Below are positions 52,510 to 62,157 of a stretch of DNA of 64,000 nucleotides, in pieces. Made by a program: the position numbers and the translations under genes. The notes beneath the pieces are model-generated. The model did no database searches and was not told the origin of the DNA. It worked only from the letters and a program-made list of their open reading frames with translations. The stretch covers positions 62,001 to 126,000 of the forward strand of contig NZ_AJKS02000008.1 in assembly GCF_000265245.1 (NCBI RefSeq), in the 5' to 3' direction. Each line of letters opens with the position of its first letter. The stretch's first letter is position 1. This stretch comes from Halomonas smyrnensis AAD6. Its GTDB lineage: Bacteria; Pseudomonadota; Gammaproteobacteria; Pseudomonadales; Halomonadaceae.

Positions 52510-54642
52510 ATGAGCAAGGAAATCGAAGACCATCGCCTGTTGAACCGCAGTGCCAACGAGCCGTTCTCCTCGGTGCTGGAAAAGCATGTCTCGCGCCGTC
52601 GCGTGATGCAGGGCGGACTCGGCATGGCCGCCATGGCGATGCTGGGCGGCTTCGGCCTGAGCGGCCTGGCCGGGCGTGCCGAGGCCGCGGGCGCCGAGAA
52701 GACGCCGCTGTCGCTGGCCTTCGATGCCATTCGCGGCTCGCGCACCGACGCCGTGGTCGTGCCGGACGGCTACACCGCTCAGGTGCTGATTCCCTGGGGC
52801 ACGCCGCTCAACGGCCAGGCGCCGGACTGGCGCGAGGATCTCGCCTTCACGCCGGAGATCCAGGTCAACAGCGTCGGCATGCACCACGACGGCATGCACA
52901 ACTTCGCCCTGGACGAGTCGTCCGCCTCGCGCCACTTCGTGCTGGCGATGAACAACGAGTACATCGACCAGGCGGCCCTCTGGGCGCCCAAGGGCGGGGC
53001 CACCAACGCCGAGGAGGGCAAGCGCCCGGCCGACGAGGTGCGCACCGAGATCAACGCCCACGGCGTGACCCTGGTCGAGCTCGAGAAGGGCGACGGCGGT
53101 CGCTGGCGGCACGTGGCGGATTCCGCCTACAACCGTCGCTACACCAGCGCCACCGAGATGGCGCTGAGCGGCCCGGTGGCCGGCAGCGACTACGTCAGGA
53201 CCCGGTACTCGCCGGACGGCACCCTGACCCGCGGCACCAACAACAACTGCGCCAACGGCTATACCCCCTGGGGCACCTACCTGACCTGCGAGGAGAACTG
53301 GCCGGGCTATTTCGTCAAGAATGCCGAGCGCCAGCGCGACGACCAGCGCCTCGGGATCTCCGAGGGCCGCGGCCGCTACGGCTGGGAAACCGCCGCCGGC
53401 GATGCCAGCGAGCGCAACGACGAGTTCGCCCGCTTCAACGCCACCCCGACGGGCGCCTCGGCCGTCGACGACTATCGCAACGAGCCGCGCACCTTCGGCT
53501 ATATCGTCGAGATCGACCCCTACACCGGCGAGCGCGCGGTCAAGCGCACCGCCCTGGGCCGCTTCCGCCACGAGGGCTGCTGGCCGGGCAAGCTGGTGGC
53601 CGGCGAGCCGGTGGTGTTCTATTCCGGTCACGACTCGCGCAACGAGTACATCTACAAGTTCGTCTCCGAGGCCCTCTGGGACCCGGCGGACGCCAACCGC
53701 CCCGGGGCCAGCTATGACCGCCTGGCCCTCGGTGCCAAGTACATGGACGCCGGCACCCTCTACGTGGCGCGCTTCGAGGCCGATGGCCGTGGCGAGTGGC
53801 TGCCGCTGACCCCGGGCGCCGAGACCCGCGACGGTCGCACCCTGGCCGAGGCCCTGGGCCTGGCCGCGGACGATCAGGCCGGTGTGATCATTCACACCTG
53901 CGATGCCGCCGACCTGATGGGCGCCACGCCCATGGACCGCCCGGAGTGGGGCGCCGTGGACCCGGCCACCGGCGAGGTCTACATGACCCTGACCAACAAC
54001 TCCCAGCGCACCGAGGAAGGCACCGCCGCGACCTACACCAACGACGGCGGCGATATCCAGGAAGCGGGCGTGGGCTACGCCACGGCGCCGACCAATGCCG
54101 CCAACCCGCGGGCCGAGAACGAGGGCGGCCAGGTGATTCGCTGGCGCGAGGACGCCGGCTCGACGCGCTTCGACTGGGAGGTGTTCGTGTTCGGTGCGGC
54201 GGTCGGCGATGCCGAGAACGTCTCCGGCCTGACCGAGCTCAACCAGTTCGCCAGCCCCGACGGCCTGCACTACGATGACCGCGGCGACGGCCAGGGCATC
54301 CTGTGGATCCAGACCGACAACGGCTATGCGGGCGTGACGGAGTACACCAACGACCAGCTGCTGGCGGTGGTGCCCCAGAACGTCAGCCGGGCCGAGGGCG
54401 ATGCCTCGGTGGTCGGCGGCGGCAACCAGGCCCAGCTCAAGCGTTTCGCCGTCGGCCCCAACGGCTGCGAGGTGACCGGCATCTGCCTCACGCCGGACAA
54501 GACCGCGATGTTCATCAACATCCAGCACCCGGGCAACTGGCCGGCCGGCGACGACGCCACCGTCGAGACCCGGGGCAGCGTGCGCGCGCGGGCCTCCACG
54601 GTGGTGATCCAGCGCGAGGATGGCGGCATCATCGGCGTCTGA
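52510..54642 (+). CDS. phoX: PhoX family alkaline phosphatase
   Basis: 710 residues. A Tat signal (SRRRVMQGGLGMAAMAML) and the PhoX/DUF839 core: GGTLTRGTNNNCANGY-like TRGTNNNCANGYTPWGTYLT, CEENWPGYF, GYIVEIDPYTGERAVKRTAL, GRFRHEGCWPGKL and SGHDSRNEYIYKFVS. Calcium/iron-dependent phosphatase exported folded to the periplasm or outside, releasing phosphate from organic esters. A Pho box upstream fits phosphate-starvation induction. Followed by a strong terminator. Confidence 0.93.
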   Translation: MSKEIEDHRLLNRSANEPFSSVLEKHVSRRRVMQGGLGMAAMAMLGGFGLSGLAGRAEAAGAEKTPLSLAFDAIRGSRTDAVVVPDGYTAQVLIPWGTPLNGQAPDWREDLAFTPEIQVNSVGMHHDGMHNFALDESSASRHFVLAMNNEYIDQAALWAPKGGATNAEEGKRPADEVRTEINAHGVTLVELEKGDGGRWRHVADSAYNRRYTSATEMALSGPVAGSDYVRTRYSPDGTLTRGTNNNCANGYTPWGTYLTCEENWPGYFVKNAERQRDDQRLGISEGRGRYGWETAAGDASERNDEFARFNATPTGASAVDDYRNEPRTFGYIVEIDPYTGERAVKRTALGRFRHEGCWPGKLVAGEPVVFYSGHDSRNEYIYKFVSEALWDPADANRPGASYDRLALGAKYMDAGTLYVARFEADGRGEWLPLTPGAETRDGRTLAEALGLAADDQAGVIIHTCDAADLMGATPMDRPEWGAVDPATGEVYMTLTNNSQRTEEGTAATYTNDGGDIQEAGVGYATAPTNAANPRAENEGGQVIRWREDAGSTRFDWEVFVFGAAVGDAENVSGLTELNQFASPDGLHYDDRGDGQGILWIQTDNGYAGVTEYTNDQLLAVVPQNVSRAEGDASVVGGGNQAQLKRFAVGPNGCEVTGICLTPDKTAMFINIQHPGNWPAGDDATVETRGSVRARASTVVIQREDGGIIGV

Positions 54643-54683
54643 TCGCGCCGGCCCCGGCGTGCCCCTTTCCCTGCCCCGATGCG

Positions 54684-54713
54684 AAGCGCCCCCGGCCAAT
54701 GCCGGGGGCGCTT
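54684..54713 (+). terminator. Terminator of phoX
   Basis: Thirteen-base stem AAGCGCCCCCGGC/GCCGGGGGCGCTT, CAAT loop, then CGTTTCG. Confidence 0.85.
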
Positions 54714-54764
54714 CGTTTCGTCGGGCTGGCGGCGGGGGGGGCTGAGCCGAGCCGAGGCGGGGCC

Positions 54765-55193
54765 TCAATCGTCGCCCCGCTGGAAGGCCTCGAACACCTC
54801 CCGGCCGGTCAGGTTGCGGGTGTCGTTGGCGAAGGCATACCAGGGCGGCTTCTCGTCGATGAAGATCTGGCTGTCGAAGGTCCAGGCCTGGCCCACGTCG
54901 ACCAGCCCCGCCGGCACCGCGTAGTGCTCGCCGGTCTTGAGGCGATAGAACAGATGCGTGCCGCAGTGGCGGCAGAAGGCGCGTTCGGCCCAGTCCGAGG
55001 AGGCGAAGACGCTGACGCTGTCCTCGCCCTCGAGACGAACGCTCGAGACCGATTCCAGCGCCAGCAGCGGCCCGCCGCCCCAGGTGCGACACATCTGGCA
55101 GTGACAGGCGCCGATGTTCTGGCGCGAGGCCTGCACCTCGAGGGCCACGGCGCCGCACAGGCAGCGGCCGGTCAGGGTCATGGCGTCGTGCAT
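54765..55193 (-). CDS. GFA family (glutathione-dependent formaldehyde-activating enzyme-like) protein
   Basis: 142 residues. Zinc-binding cysteines: GRCLCGAVAL, ACHCQMCRTWGG and FCRHCGTHLF, the Gfa/CENP-V pattern. Most such proteins have no known substrate. AGGAGG seven bases upstream supports the first ATG. Shares strand with the peroxiredoxin gene 21 bases upstream, so likely cotranscribed. Confidence 0.9.
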   Translation of the reverse strand: MHDAMTLTGRCLCGAVALEVQASRQNIGACHCQMCRTWGGGPLLALESVSSVRLEGEDSVSVFASSDWAERAFCRHCGTHLFYRLKTGEHYAVPAGLVDVGQAWTFDSQIFIDEKPPWYAFANDTRNLTGREVFEAFQRGDD

Positions 55194-55214
55194 GGCATGC
55201 CTCCTCGGGCCGGC

Positions 55215-55703
55215 TCAGCCCTTGAGATGGGCCAGGATGGCGTCGGCGCTGCTGGCCTCGATCACGCCCTTCTGGGTATCGACCCCCAGATATTCCACCA
55301 CGCCGTCGTTGGCGACCAGCGCGAAGCGCTTGCTGCGGGTGCCCATGCCGCCGCCGCTGGCGTCCATGTCGAGGCCCAGGGCGCGGGTGAACTCGGCGTT
55401 GCCGTCGGCCAGCATGGTCATCGCCTGGGCGTTCTGGTCCTTCTGCCAGGCATCCATCACGAAGGCGTCGTTGACCGCCATGCAGGCGATGGCGTCGGCG
55501 CCGGCGGCGAGGATGTCATCGGCGTGCACCACGAAGCCGGGCATGTGGGTGTTGGAGCAGCCCGGGGTGAAGGCGCCGGGCACGGCGAACAGCACGACCC
55601 TGCGGCCGGCGAAGAAGTCGCCGATGGCGAGATCCTCGGGGCCCTTGGGGCCGTTGGTCTTGATCGTGACGTCGGGGAGGCGGTCACCGGTGGCGATCGT
55701 CAT
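55215..55703 (-). CDS. Peroxiredoxin (Prx5/AhpC-TSA type)
   Basis: 162 residues. Peroxidatic motif VPGAFTPGCSNTHMPGF with C49, followed by ACMAVNDAFVMDAWQ, typical of the Prx5 group; reduces hydroperoxides using thiol or glutaredoxin donors. AAGGAG precedes MTIATGDR. Upstream in-frame ATG at 55757 adds 18 unlikely residues. Confidence 0.93.
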   Translation of the reverse strand: MTIATGDRLPDVTIKTNGPKGPEDLAIGDFFAGRRVVLFAVPGAFTPGCSNTHMPGFVVHADDILAAGADAIACMAVNDAFVMDAWQKDQNAQAMTMLADGNAEFTRALGLDMDASGGGMGTRSKRFALVANDGVVEYLGVDTQKGVIEASSADAILAHLKG

Positions 55704-55896
55704 GGGGAAGCTCCTTTTCGGTGGGATGGGGGCGGGCATGCCGCGCGCGGCCGTCATGCCCGGCCGTTCAGGGTCACGCGGATGCCGCCGTCATGCAATG
55801 CCTCGCGAGGGAGGCGCTCGTCCCAGCGTGGCCCCAAGCGGGGCGCTCTGCAAACCTTCTTCGGCTCTTCTGCCACGCCAGGTCGGCGCAGACGAC

Positions 55897-55927
55897 GGCG
55901 CCCCCGCCGCGGAACGACGGGGGCGCC
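55897..55927 (-). terminator. Terminator of narK
   Basis: Ten-base stem GGCGCCCCCG/CGGGGGCGCC with an 11-base loop, 19 bases after the narK stop. Confidence 0.7.
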
Positions 55928-55945
55928 GGTGGCGTGGGGCGGGAA

Positions 55946-57295
55946 TCAGCGCAGCGACAGCGCGCCTTCGCCCGCGTCGCCGGCCGCCTCGTGGTAGGCG
56001 GCCTGTTCCTCGGCCTCGACCTCAGGGGAGAAGCGCACCACCAGGGCACACAGCGAGGCGATGATGACCGCGATGCCGAGATAGAACAGCCCCTGCTGGT
56101 AGGAGAGCGACTCGGAGCGGAACAGGAAGCCGGCGGCCACGGCACCGGCGTTGCCGCCGGCGCCGACGATGCCGGCCACCGCGCCCAGCGCCTTCTTGTT
56201 GATGAAGGGCACCACGCCGAAGGTCGCGCCCTCGGCCATCTGCACGAACAGGCTGAACACCAGCATGATGCCGATGGCGAGCGCCAGCACCTGCATCTGC
56301 GAGAAGAACATCAGCGCCACGCCTTCGCACAGCATGGCGATGAACAGCCAGCGGACCCGGCCCTTGAGGCCGCCCTGGCGGGCGAACAGGTCGGAGAAGA
56401 TGCCGCCTAGGGTGCGCGCGAAGAGATTCATCAGCCCGAACAGGCCGGCGATCATGCCGGCGGTGGCCAGGCTCAGATCGAAGTTGTCGAAGTAGTAGAT
56501 GGCGGCGATGTTGTTGATGGTCAGCTCGACCCCGAAGCAGGCGGCGTAGACCACGAACAGGGCCCACACGCGCACGTCCCTGGCGGCGGCCTTGAAGCTG
56601 GCGCCCATGCCGTGCTCGCCGCTGGCCGGCGGCAGCTCGCCGCGCTCGCGCAGCTCATCGAAGTTGCCGTCCGGCGCGTCCTGGGTGAAGCGATAGTAGG
56701 CGATGCCGGTGAGCAGCATCACCACGCCCGGCACCACCATGGCCAGGCGCCAGCCGACGGCCTCGCTGACGCCGAGCATCAGGATGCCGGAGAACACCAG
56801 CGGCATCACGATCTGGGTGGTGCCGCCGCCGAGGTTGCCCCAGCCGGCGGAGGTGGCGTTGGCGGTGCCGACCACGTTGGGCGCGAACATCACCGAGGTG
56901 TGGTACTGGGTGATCACGAAGGAGGCGCCGACGGCGCCGATGGCCAGGCGCGCCAGCAGGAAGGTCTCGAAGCTGTCGGCCAGGCCGATGGACATCACCG
57001 GCAGCGAGCCCAGGCACAGCAGCCAGGTGTAGGCGCGGCGCGGGCCGATGCGGTCGCACAGCACGCCGATGGCCAGCCGCACGATCACGGTGATGGCGAC
57101 CGAGGCGATGATGGTGTTGCCGATCTGGGTCTTGGTCAGGCCGAGGTCGTCGCGCACCACCGCCATCAGCGGGGCGATGCCGAACCAGCCGAAGAAGCAG
57201 AGGTGGAAGGCGAACCACGAGAAGTGGAAGGCGCGCATCTGCGGCATCTTCCAGTTGAGCAGACGGATCCTGCTGGCCTTGTTGCGGATTTCCAT
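55946..57295 (-). CDS. narK: Nitrate/nitrite MFS transporter NarK
   Basis: 449 residues, 12 helices. NNP family features: FHFSWFAFHLCFFGWFGIAP, signature glycine-rich helices AGWGNLGGGTTQIVMPLVF and GIVGAGGNAGAVAAGF. Takes up nitrate for NasA. The start is MEIRNK with GAGG upstream; an earlier frame begins at 57421. Behind a leader hairpin like that of the nirB operon. Confidence 0.93.
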   Translation of the reverse strand: MEIRNKASRIRLLNWKMPQMRAFHFSWFAFHLCFFGWFGIAPLMAVVRDDLGLTKTQIGNTIIASVAITVIVRLAIGVLCDRIGPRRAYTWLLCLGSLPVMSIGLADSFETFLLARLAIGAVGASFVITQYHTSVMFAPNVVGTANATSAGWGNLGGGTTQIVMPLVFSGILMLGVSEAVGWRLAMVVPGVVMLLTGIAYYRFTQDAPDGNFDELRERGELPPASGEHGMGASFKAAARDVRVWALFVVYAACFGVELTINNIAAIYYFDNFDLSLATAGMIAGLFGLMNLFARTLGGIFSDLFARQGGLKGRVRWLFIAMLCEGVALMFFSQMQVLALAIGIMLVFSLFVQMAEGATFGVVPFINKKALGAVAGIVGAGGNAGAVAAGFLFRSESLSYQQGLFYLGIAVIIASLCALVVRFSPEVEAEEQAAYHEAAGDAGEGALSLR

Positions 57296-57598
57296 GGGGG
57301 TACCTCGTCGAATGACGTTCGAACACGCGATCTCTTGGGCCTTCGCCGTTGAAGGTCGGGTCCGACGCACTCGTACCCCGAGGGGCCTGGTCCACGTCTG
57401 GCGCTCACTGTCGATGCTCATGCATACGCATTGCCATGACGCGGGGAAATCCGCTTTTTCAGCGTGTTAGATATCTGGCGAGAGGAGGGCGGGCGCCGAG
57501 GACGGCGCGGGATGGCGCATGACCGTGCCCGTCTGGTCCGGTCATGCGCTGATATGGTGCCTGTGGCGGCGAGACGTGGGCGGAAAGGGGGAAAGCGT
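57296..57598 (-). promoter_or_regulatory. narK promoter and leader with ANTAR-type hairpin
   Basis: Gene-free stretch. At 57338-57357 a seven-base stem (one G-U pair) closes the minus-strand hexaloop AACGGC: A at position 1, G at position 4, as for NasT targets. It lies about 45 bases before the narK start. Confidence 0.55.
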
Positions 57599-58339
57599 TC
57601 AGCGCGTCACGGCGGCCAGCCGGCGGTCGTCGCGGGGGCAGCGCAGGAAGGCCGAGTCGGCCAGCCACTCGGGATCGGGGTAGTAGGTGAAGAGATACTG
57701 GCTTTCCTTGAGGCTGTCGATCAGCGGCACCGCGATCTCCTCGCGGACCGCCGGGCAGCCGTGACTGCGCCCCAGCCTTCCGGTGCGCTCGATGAAGGAC
57801 TCGCTGACGTAGTCGGCGCCGTGCATGACGATGGCGCGCTGGAAGGCCTTGTCGTTGACGCCGGGCTCGAGGCCCTCCAGGCGCAGCGAGTAGCCGTTGC
57901 TGCCCTCGTAGCTGTTGAGGGTGCGGAACAGGCCGATGCTCGACTGGTGGCTGTTGGGCACGTTGGAGAACTCGCTGGCCAGGGCATCGCCGGAGCCCTG
58001 GCCGTGGGAGACCAGTTCGCGGAACATCAGCCGGTCGTGGACCAGGTCGAACACCCACAGCCGCTGCTCGGTGGAGGGCAGCGAGAAGTCGATCACCGCC
58101 AGCCGCTCGGCGCCGGGATCGGCGCAGGAGAGGGCCTGGGCCGCCAGGCGCAGGACCTGCGGGTCGGCGGTGGGAGCGAGGTCCGTCAGGCGGTTCGAAA
58201 GCGGGGAGGGTGGCGCGTGCGGCGTCACCGCCCGGGCGAGGAAGTCCCGCGCCGAGGCGGGCATGGCCAGCAGCAGGGCGGCGGCCAGCAGCGGAGCCAT
58301 CAGGCCCCTTGAGCGCGGCAAGGACATACGGCGTCTCAT
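57599..58339 (-). CDS. Murein L,D-transpeptidase catalytic domain protein (YkuD_2-like)
   Basis: 246 residues. A signal peptide (GLMAPLLAAALLLAMPASA) then a domain with LAVIDFSLPSTEQRLWVFDL, AIVMHGADYVSESF and GRSHGCPAVREEIAVPLID, where the SHGCPAV cysteine is the likely nucleophile. Acts on peptidoglycan or as an uncharacterised periplasmic transpeptidase. The start could also be 58327; neither has a clear ribosome site. Divergent from the second L,D-transpeptidase gene. Confidence 0.85.
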   Translation of the reverse strand: MRRRMSLPRSRGLMAPLLAAALLLAMPASARDFLARAVTPHAPPSPLSNRLTDLAPTADPQVLRLAAQALSCADPGAERLAVIDFSLPSTEQRLWVFDLVHDRLMFRELVSHGQGSGDALASEFSNVPNSHQSSIGLFRTLNSYEGSNGYSLRLEGLEPGVNDKAFQRAIVMHGADYVSESFIERTGRLGRSHGCPAVREEIAVPLIDSLKESQYLFTYYPDPEWLADSAFLRCPRDDRRLAAVTR

Positions 58340-58482
58340 GTGGTGAGGTGGGGTGGTCATCTGTCGGTGCTCGGGGCCTCGCGTGTCGGTCATGGCCGGG
58401 CGCCATGTCGCCGGTTTGTCGTATTATGAACAAGGCGGTCAGGAAGACCAGTCTCATCAGTCGAATGCCAGGAGGCCACATC

Positions 58483-60165
58483 ATGCGAGTCGCGAACGTC
58501 CTACCCCGAGAGCTGCGGCGCAGCGGCATGGTCTTGCTGCTGGCCTGCTGGCCGGTCGCGGCGAGTGCCGAGGCCCCGGCCGCTCCTGTCGATGGGGGCG
58601 CCCCGGCGGACGAGCCGGCCGCGGTGGCCGCCCCGTCCCCGCTGGGCGAGCGCCTCGAGGCGGCCTCGCCGCGACTGGCGCGCTTCTACGCGCTGCAGGG
58701 CGGCGCGCCAGTCTGGCAAGATCGCGCGGCGGTGACCACCCTGATCGGGCTGCTCGAGGCCCTCGAGGACGACGGGCTCGATCCCGGCGACTATCGCCCC
58801 GAGCGGCTGGCGCGGGAGGCCGAGACCGCGCTCGCTCCGGCGGCCTCGGATGCCGCCCGGGCACGCTTCGACCTGGACGCCAGCCGCGCCCTGCTGGACG
58901 CCCTGACCCAGCTGCAGCGCGGGCGCCTCGATCCTCGCGACGTCTACCCCGACTGGGAGATTCCGGTGGCCCCGCCGCGCCTGGATCTGGTCGGCATCGT
59001 GCGGGCCCTCGAGGCTGGTGACGCGGAGGCGGCGCTGGCCCTGGCGCGCCCCGAGGGTGAGACCTACGCCGGGCTGCGCCAGGCGCTGATGCGCTATCGT
59101 CATATCGCCCGCCTGGGCGGCTGGCCGACCCTGCCGGCGCGCCAGACGCCGCTGCGGCCCGGCGACGTCGACGAGGACGTGGCGCTGCTGCGCCGCCGCC
59201 TAGCGATGATCGGCGAGCTCGAGGTGATGGCCGCCGACGTGACGCACTATCTCCCGAGCCTTCCCGACATCGCCCTCGAGGCGCCGGCCCAGAACCGCTT
59301 CGATGACACCCTGGCGGCCGCGGTGAGGCGTTTCCAGCGCCGGCACATGCTGGCCGAGGACGGCGTGATCGGCCCGCGCACCCGGGCGGCGCTCAACGTG
59401 CCGGCCCGGGTGCGCATCGAGACCCTGCGGGCCAATCTGGAGCGGGCCCGCTGGCTCTCCGGCGAGCGCCCCGAGTGGCGGCTGGAGGTCGACCTGGCCG
59501 GCCAGCGGCTCGACTATCATCGCCCGAACGGCGAGCGCTGGGGCGCGCGGGTCATCGTCGGCCAGCCCGACCGCGCCTCGCCGGTGCTGCGCTCCGAGAT
59601 CACCTATCTGACCCTGAACCCCACCTGGACGGTGCCGCCGACCATCATGCGCGAGGACGTGCTGCCCCGGGTGCGGCGCGACCTCGGCTACCTGAGCGAG
59701 CACGACATGGAGGCGATCGATCCGCAGGGCCGCCGCCTGGACCCCGAGGCCGTCGACTGGCAGCAGCCGGGCGCGGTGATGCTGCGCCAGCGCGCCGGCC
59801 CGCGCAATCCGCTCGGCCGGCTGGTGCTGCGCTTCCCCAACGACCATCTGGTCTACCTGCACGATACCCCGGCCCGGGGGCTCTTCCAGCGCCCGCAACG
59901 GGCGCTGAGCTCCGGCTGCATCCGCGTGGAGAACGTCGACGAGCTGACCCGGCTGCTGATCGACGACAGCGGCTCGCGCATCGCCCTGGAGCGCCGGCTG
60001 GCCGGCGGCGCGACCGACAACGTCTCGCTGGCCAGGCCGGTGCCGCTGGCGCTGCACTACTGGACCGCCGAGGGCGAGGCGGGCGGCCTGGCGAGTTTCC
60101 GGCCGGACGTCTACGACCGCGACCCGGCGCTGATGGCCGCCCTGGCCGACTCCCCGGCCAGCTGA
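58483..60165 (+). CDS. L,D-transpeptidase (YcbB/LdtD-like)
   Basis: 560 residues. Signal peptide (SGMVLLLACWPVAASAEA), a helical scaffold region, a peptidoglycan-binding repeat (LAAAVRRFQRRHMLAEDGVI, GPRTRAALNVP) and a YkuD domain with YLHDTPARGLF and RALSSGCIRVENVDEL (catalytic cysteine). Forms 3-3 cross-links in peptidoglycan. The ATG has AGGAGG seven bases upstream. Convergent with the ABC exporter 18 bases away. Confidence 0.92.
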   Translation: MRVANVLPRELRRSGMVLLLACWPVAASAEAPAAPVDGGAPADEPAAVAAPSPLGERLEAASPRLARFYALQGGAPVWQDRAAVTTLIGLLEALEDDGLDPGDYRPERLAREAETALAPAASDAARARFDLDASRALLDALTQLQRGRLDPRDVYPDWEIPVAPPRLDLVGIVRALEAGDAEAALALARPEGETYAGLRQALMRYRHIARLGGWPTLPARQTPLRPGDVDEDVALLRRRLAMIGELEVMAADVTHYLPSLPDIALEAPAQNRFDDTLAAAVRRFQRRHMLAEDGVIGPRTRAALNVPARVRIETLRANLERARWLSGERPEWRLEVDLAGQRLDYHRPNGERWGARVIVGQPDRASPVLRSEITYLTLNPTWTVPPTIMREDVLPRVRRDLGYLSEHDMEAIDPQGRRLDPEAVDWQQPGAVMLRQRAGPRNPLGRLVLRFPNDHLVYLHDTPARGLFQRPQRALSSGCIRVENVDELTRLLIDDSGSRIALERRLAGGATDNVSLARPVPLALHYWTAEGEAGGLASFRPDVYDRDPALMAALADSPAS

Positions 60166-60183
60166 CGGCGTCTGCCGTCAGCG

Positions 60184-62031
60184 CTACTCGTAGCCCCGGG
60201 CCTGCAGCCGGAACAGTCGCGCATAGCGGCCGTCGAGCGCCATCAGGCTCGCGTGGTCGCCGCGCTCGAGGATGCGTCCACCGTCGATGACCAGTATCTG
60301 GTCGGCGGCGCGCACGGTGGAGAAGCGGTGCGAGATCAGCACCGTCATCTTGTCCCGGGCGTGGTCGCGGAAGTCGCCATAGACCGCCGCCTCGGCGGCG
60401 GCGTCCATGGCCGCGGTGGGCTCGTCGAGCACCAGGATGTCGGCCTCTTCGCGCATGTAGGCGCGGGACAGGGCGATCTTCTGCCACTGGCCGCCCGAGA
60501 GCTCCTGGCCGCCCTTGAACCAGCGCCCGAGCTGGGTGTGATAGCCGCCCGGCATGTCGGCGATGAAGTCCTCGGCCAGGCCGCGGCGGGCGGCCTGCCG
60601 CCAGCGGTCCTCGTCCTCGAAGGCGGCCACGTCGCCGGCGCCCAGGTTCTCGCCGACCTTGAGCTGGTAGCGCACGAAGTCCTGGAAGATCACCCCGATG
60701 CGCCGGCGCAGGGTCGCCCGGTCCCAGGCGCGCAGGTCGCTGCCGTCGAGCAGGATGCGCCCCTCGCTGGGATCGTAGAGGCGGGTCAGCAGCTTGATCA
60801 GGGTGGTCTTGCCCGAGCCGTTGACGCCGACCAGCGCCAGGCTGTGGCCGGGCGTCAGATGCAGGTCGATGCCGGAGAGCGCGGCCTTGTCGGCGCCGGG
60901 GTAGGTGAAGCCCACGCCCTCGAAGCGGATGCCGTCGCCGGGGCTGTCGCCTTCGGTGAGATGCCCGCTCTCCTCGGGCACCGGCTGCTCCAGGTACTCG
61001 TAGAGGTTGGAGAGGTAGAGGTTGTCCTCGTACATGCCGCCGATGGCGGTCAGGCTCGCCGACAGCGCCGCCTGGCCCTGCTTGAAGACCATCAGGTACA
61101 TGGTCATCTCGCCCAGCGTCAGCCGGCCCGCGACGGTATCGGCCACCACCCAGGCGTAGGCGGCGTAGAAGGCCAGGGTGCCGAGCAGGCCGAGCAGGAA
61201 GCCCCAGGTCTCGCGGCGGATCGTCAGTCGCCGGTCCTCGGCGTAGAGGGTCTCGAAGATGCGCCGGTAGCGGTCAAGCAGCAGCGGCTCGAGGCCGAAC
61301 AGCTTGACCTCCTTGATGCTGTCCTCCCGGGCCAGCACGGTCTCCAGATACATCTGCATGCGGGTCTGGGGCGAGCGCCAGCGGAACAGCCGGAAGGCGT
61401 CGCCGGAGAAGCGCGCCTCGGAGAGAAACACCGGCAGGGCGCCGATCACCAGCACCAGCAGCGCCCAGGGCGAGAAGCCGACCAGCAGCACGCCGAAGCT
61501 GGCCAGGGAGATGGCGTTCTGCAGCAGCGAGAAAGTCTTGTTGACCAGTCCCAGCGGGCGGGTCGAGGCCTCGCGCCGGGCCCGGGTCAGCTTGTCGTAG
61601 AACTCCGAGTCCTCGAACTGGGCGAGCGTGAGGGTGCCGGCCTTCTCCAGGATCATGACGTTGACCTTCTGGCCGAGCAGGGCGCGCAGCAGCGACTGCT
61701 GGGCGGCCAGCCCGCGCTGGGCCAGGGCGATCAGCGCCACCACGCCGGCTTCCAGCAGCACGAAGCGCAGCACCGGCCACAGCTCGGGCATCAGCGGCGT
61801 GCCGGCCTGATGGCGTTCCATGGCGGCCACAACGCTGTCGACGATCAGCTGGCCGACCCAAGCGGCCACGGCGGGCATCACGCCGGCCACCAGGGTGCAC
61901 AGGGCGAGCCCCAGGGTCAGGCGGCGCGAGGTCTGCCACACCAGGCCCAGCGCCCGATGGCTGTAGCGGAACACCCCGAGCATGGCCAGGGGCGACGAGA
62001 CGGAGGAGGGCGGTGCGGCGCGCGAGGACAA
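60184..62031 (-). CDS. ABC exporter, fused membrane and ATPase domains
   Basis: 615 residues. Six-helix membrane domain (about 30-330), then the ATPase with GVNGSGKTTLIKLLTRLYDP, LSGGQWQKIALSRAYMR, ILVLDEPTAAMDAAAE and LISHRFSTV. Resembles half-transporters of the HetC/MsbA-like or bacteriocin type; substrate unknown. The TTG at 62031 has GGAG seven bases upstream; an ATG at 61983 lacks a ribosome site. Confidence 0.88.
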   Translation of the reverse strand: MSSRAAPPSSVSSPLAMLGVFRYSHRALGLVWQTSRRLTLGLALCTLVAGVMPAVAAWVGQLIVDSVVAAMERHQAGTPLMPELWPVLRFVLLEAGVVALIALAQRGLAAQQSLLRALLGQKVNVMILEKAGTLTLAQFEDSEFYDKLTRARREASTRPLGLVNKTFSLLQNAISLASFGVLLVGFSPWALLVLVIGALPVFLSEARFSGDAFRLFRWRSPQTRMQMYLETVLAREDSIKEVKLFGLEPLLLDRYRRIFETLYAEDRRLTIRRETWGFLLGLLGTLAFYAAYAWVVADTVAGRLTLGEMTMYLMVFKQGQAALSASLTAIGGMYEDNLYLSNLYEYLEQPVPEESGHLTEGDSPGDGIRFEGVGFTYPGADKAALSGIDLHLTPGHSLALVGVNGSGKTTLIKLLTRLYDPSEGRILLDGSDLRAWDRATLRRRIGVIFQDFVRYQLKVGENLGAGDVAAFEDEDRWRQAARRGLAEDFIADMPGGYHTQLGRWFKGGQELSGGQWQKIALSRAYMREEADILVLDEPTAAMDAAAEAAVYGDFRDHARDKMTVLISHRFSTVRAADQILVIDGGRILERGDHASLMALDGRYARLFRLQARGYE

Positions 62032-62103
62032 GGGCGGGCTCCGTGTCGGCGAGAGGCCCCCGTCTAGCGGAGCAGGCGGCCGACGTGAGAGAGGGGCGAT
62101 ACG

Positions 62104-62132
62104 ACGACGCCCCGCACGAGGCGGGGCGTCGT
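62104..62132 (-). terminator. Terminator of mepM
   Basis: Twelve-base perfect stem ACGACGCCCCGC/GCGGGGCGTCGT with a five-base loop, 26 bases after the stop; no U-tract. Confidence 0.6.
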
Positions 62133-62157
62133 CATGAGGACGGCGGGAGCGGGGCGG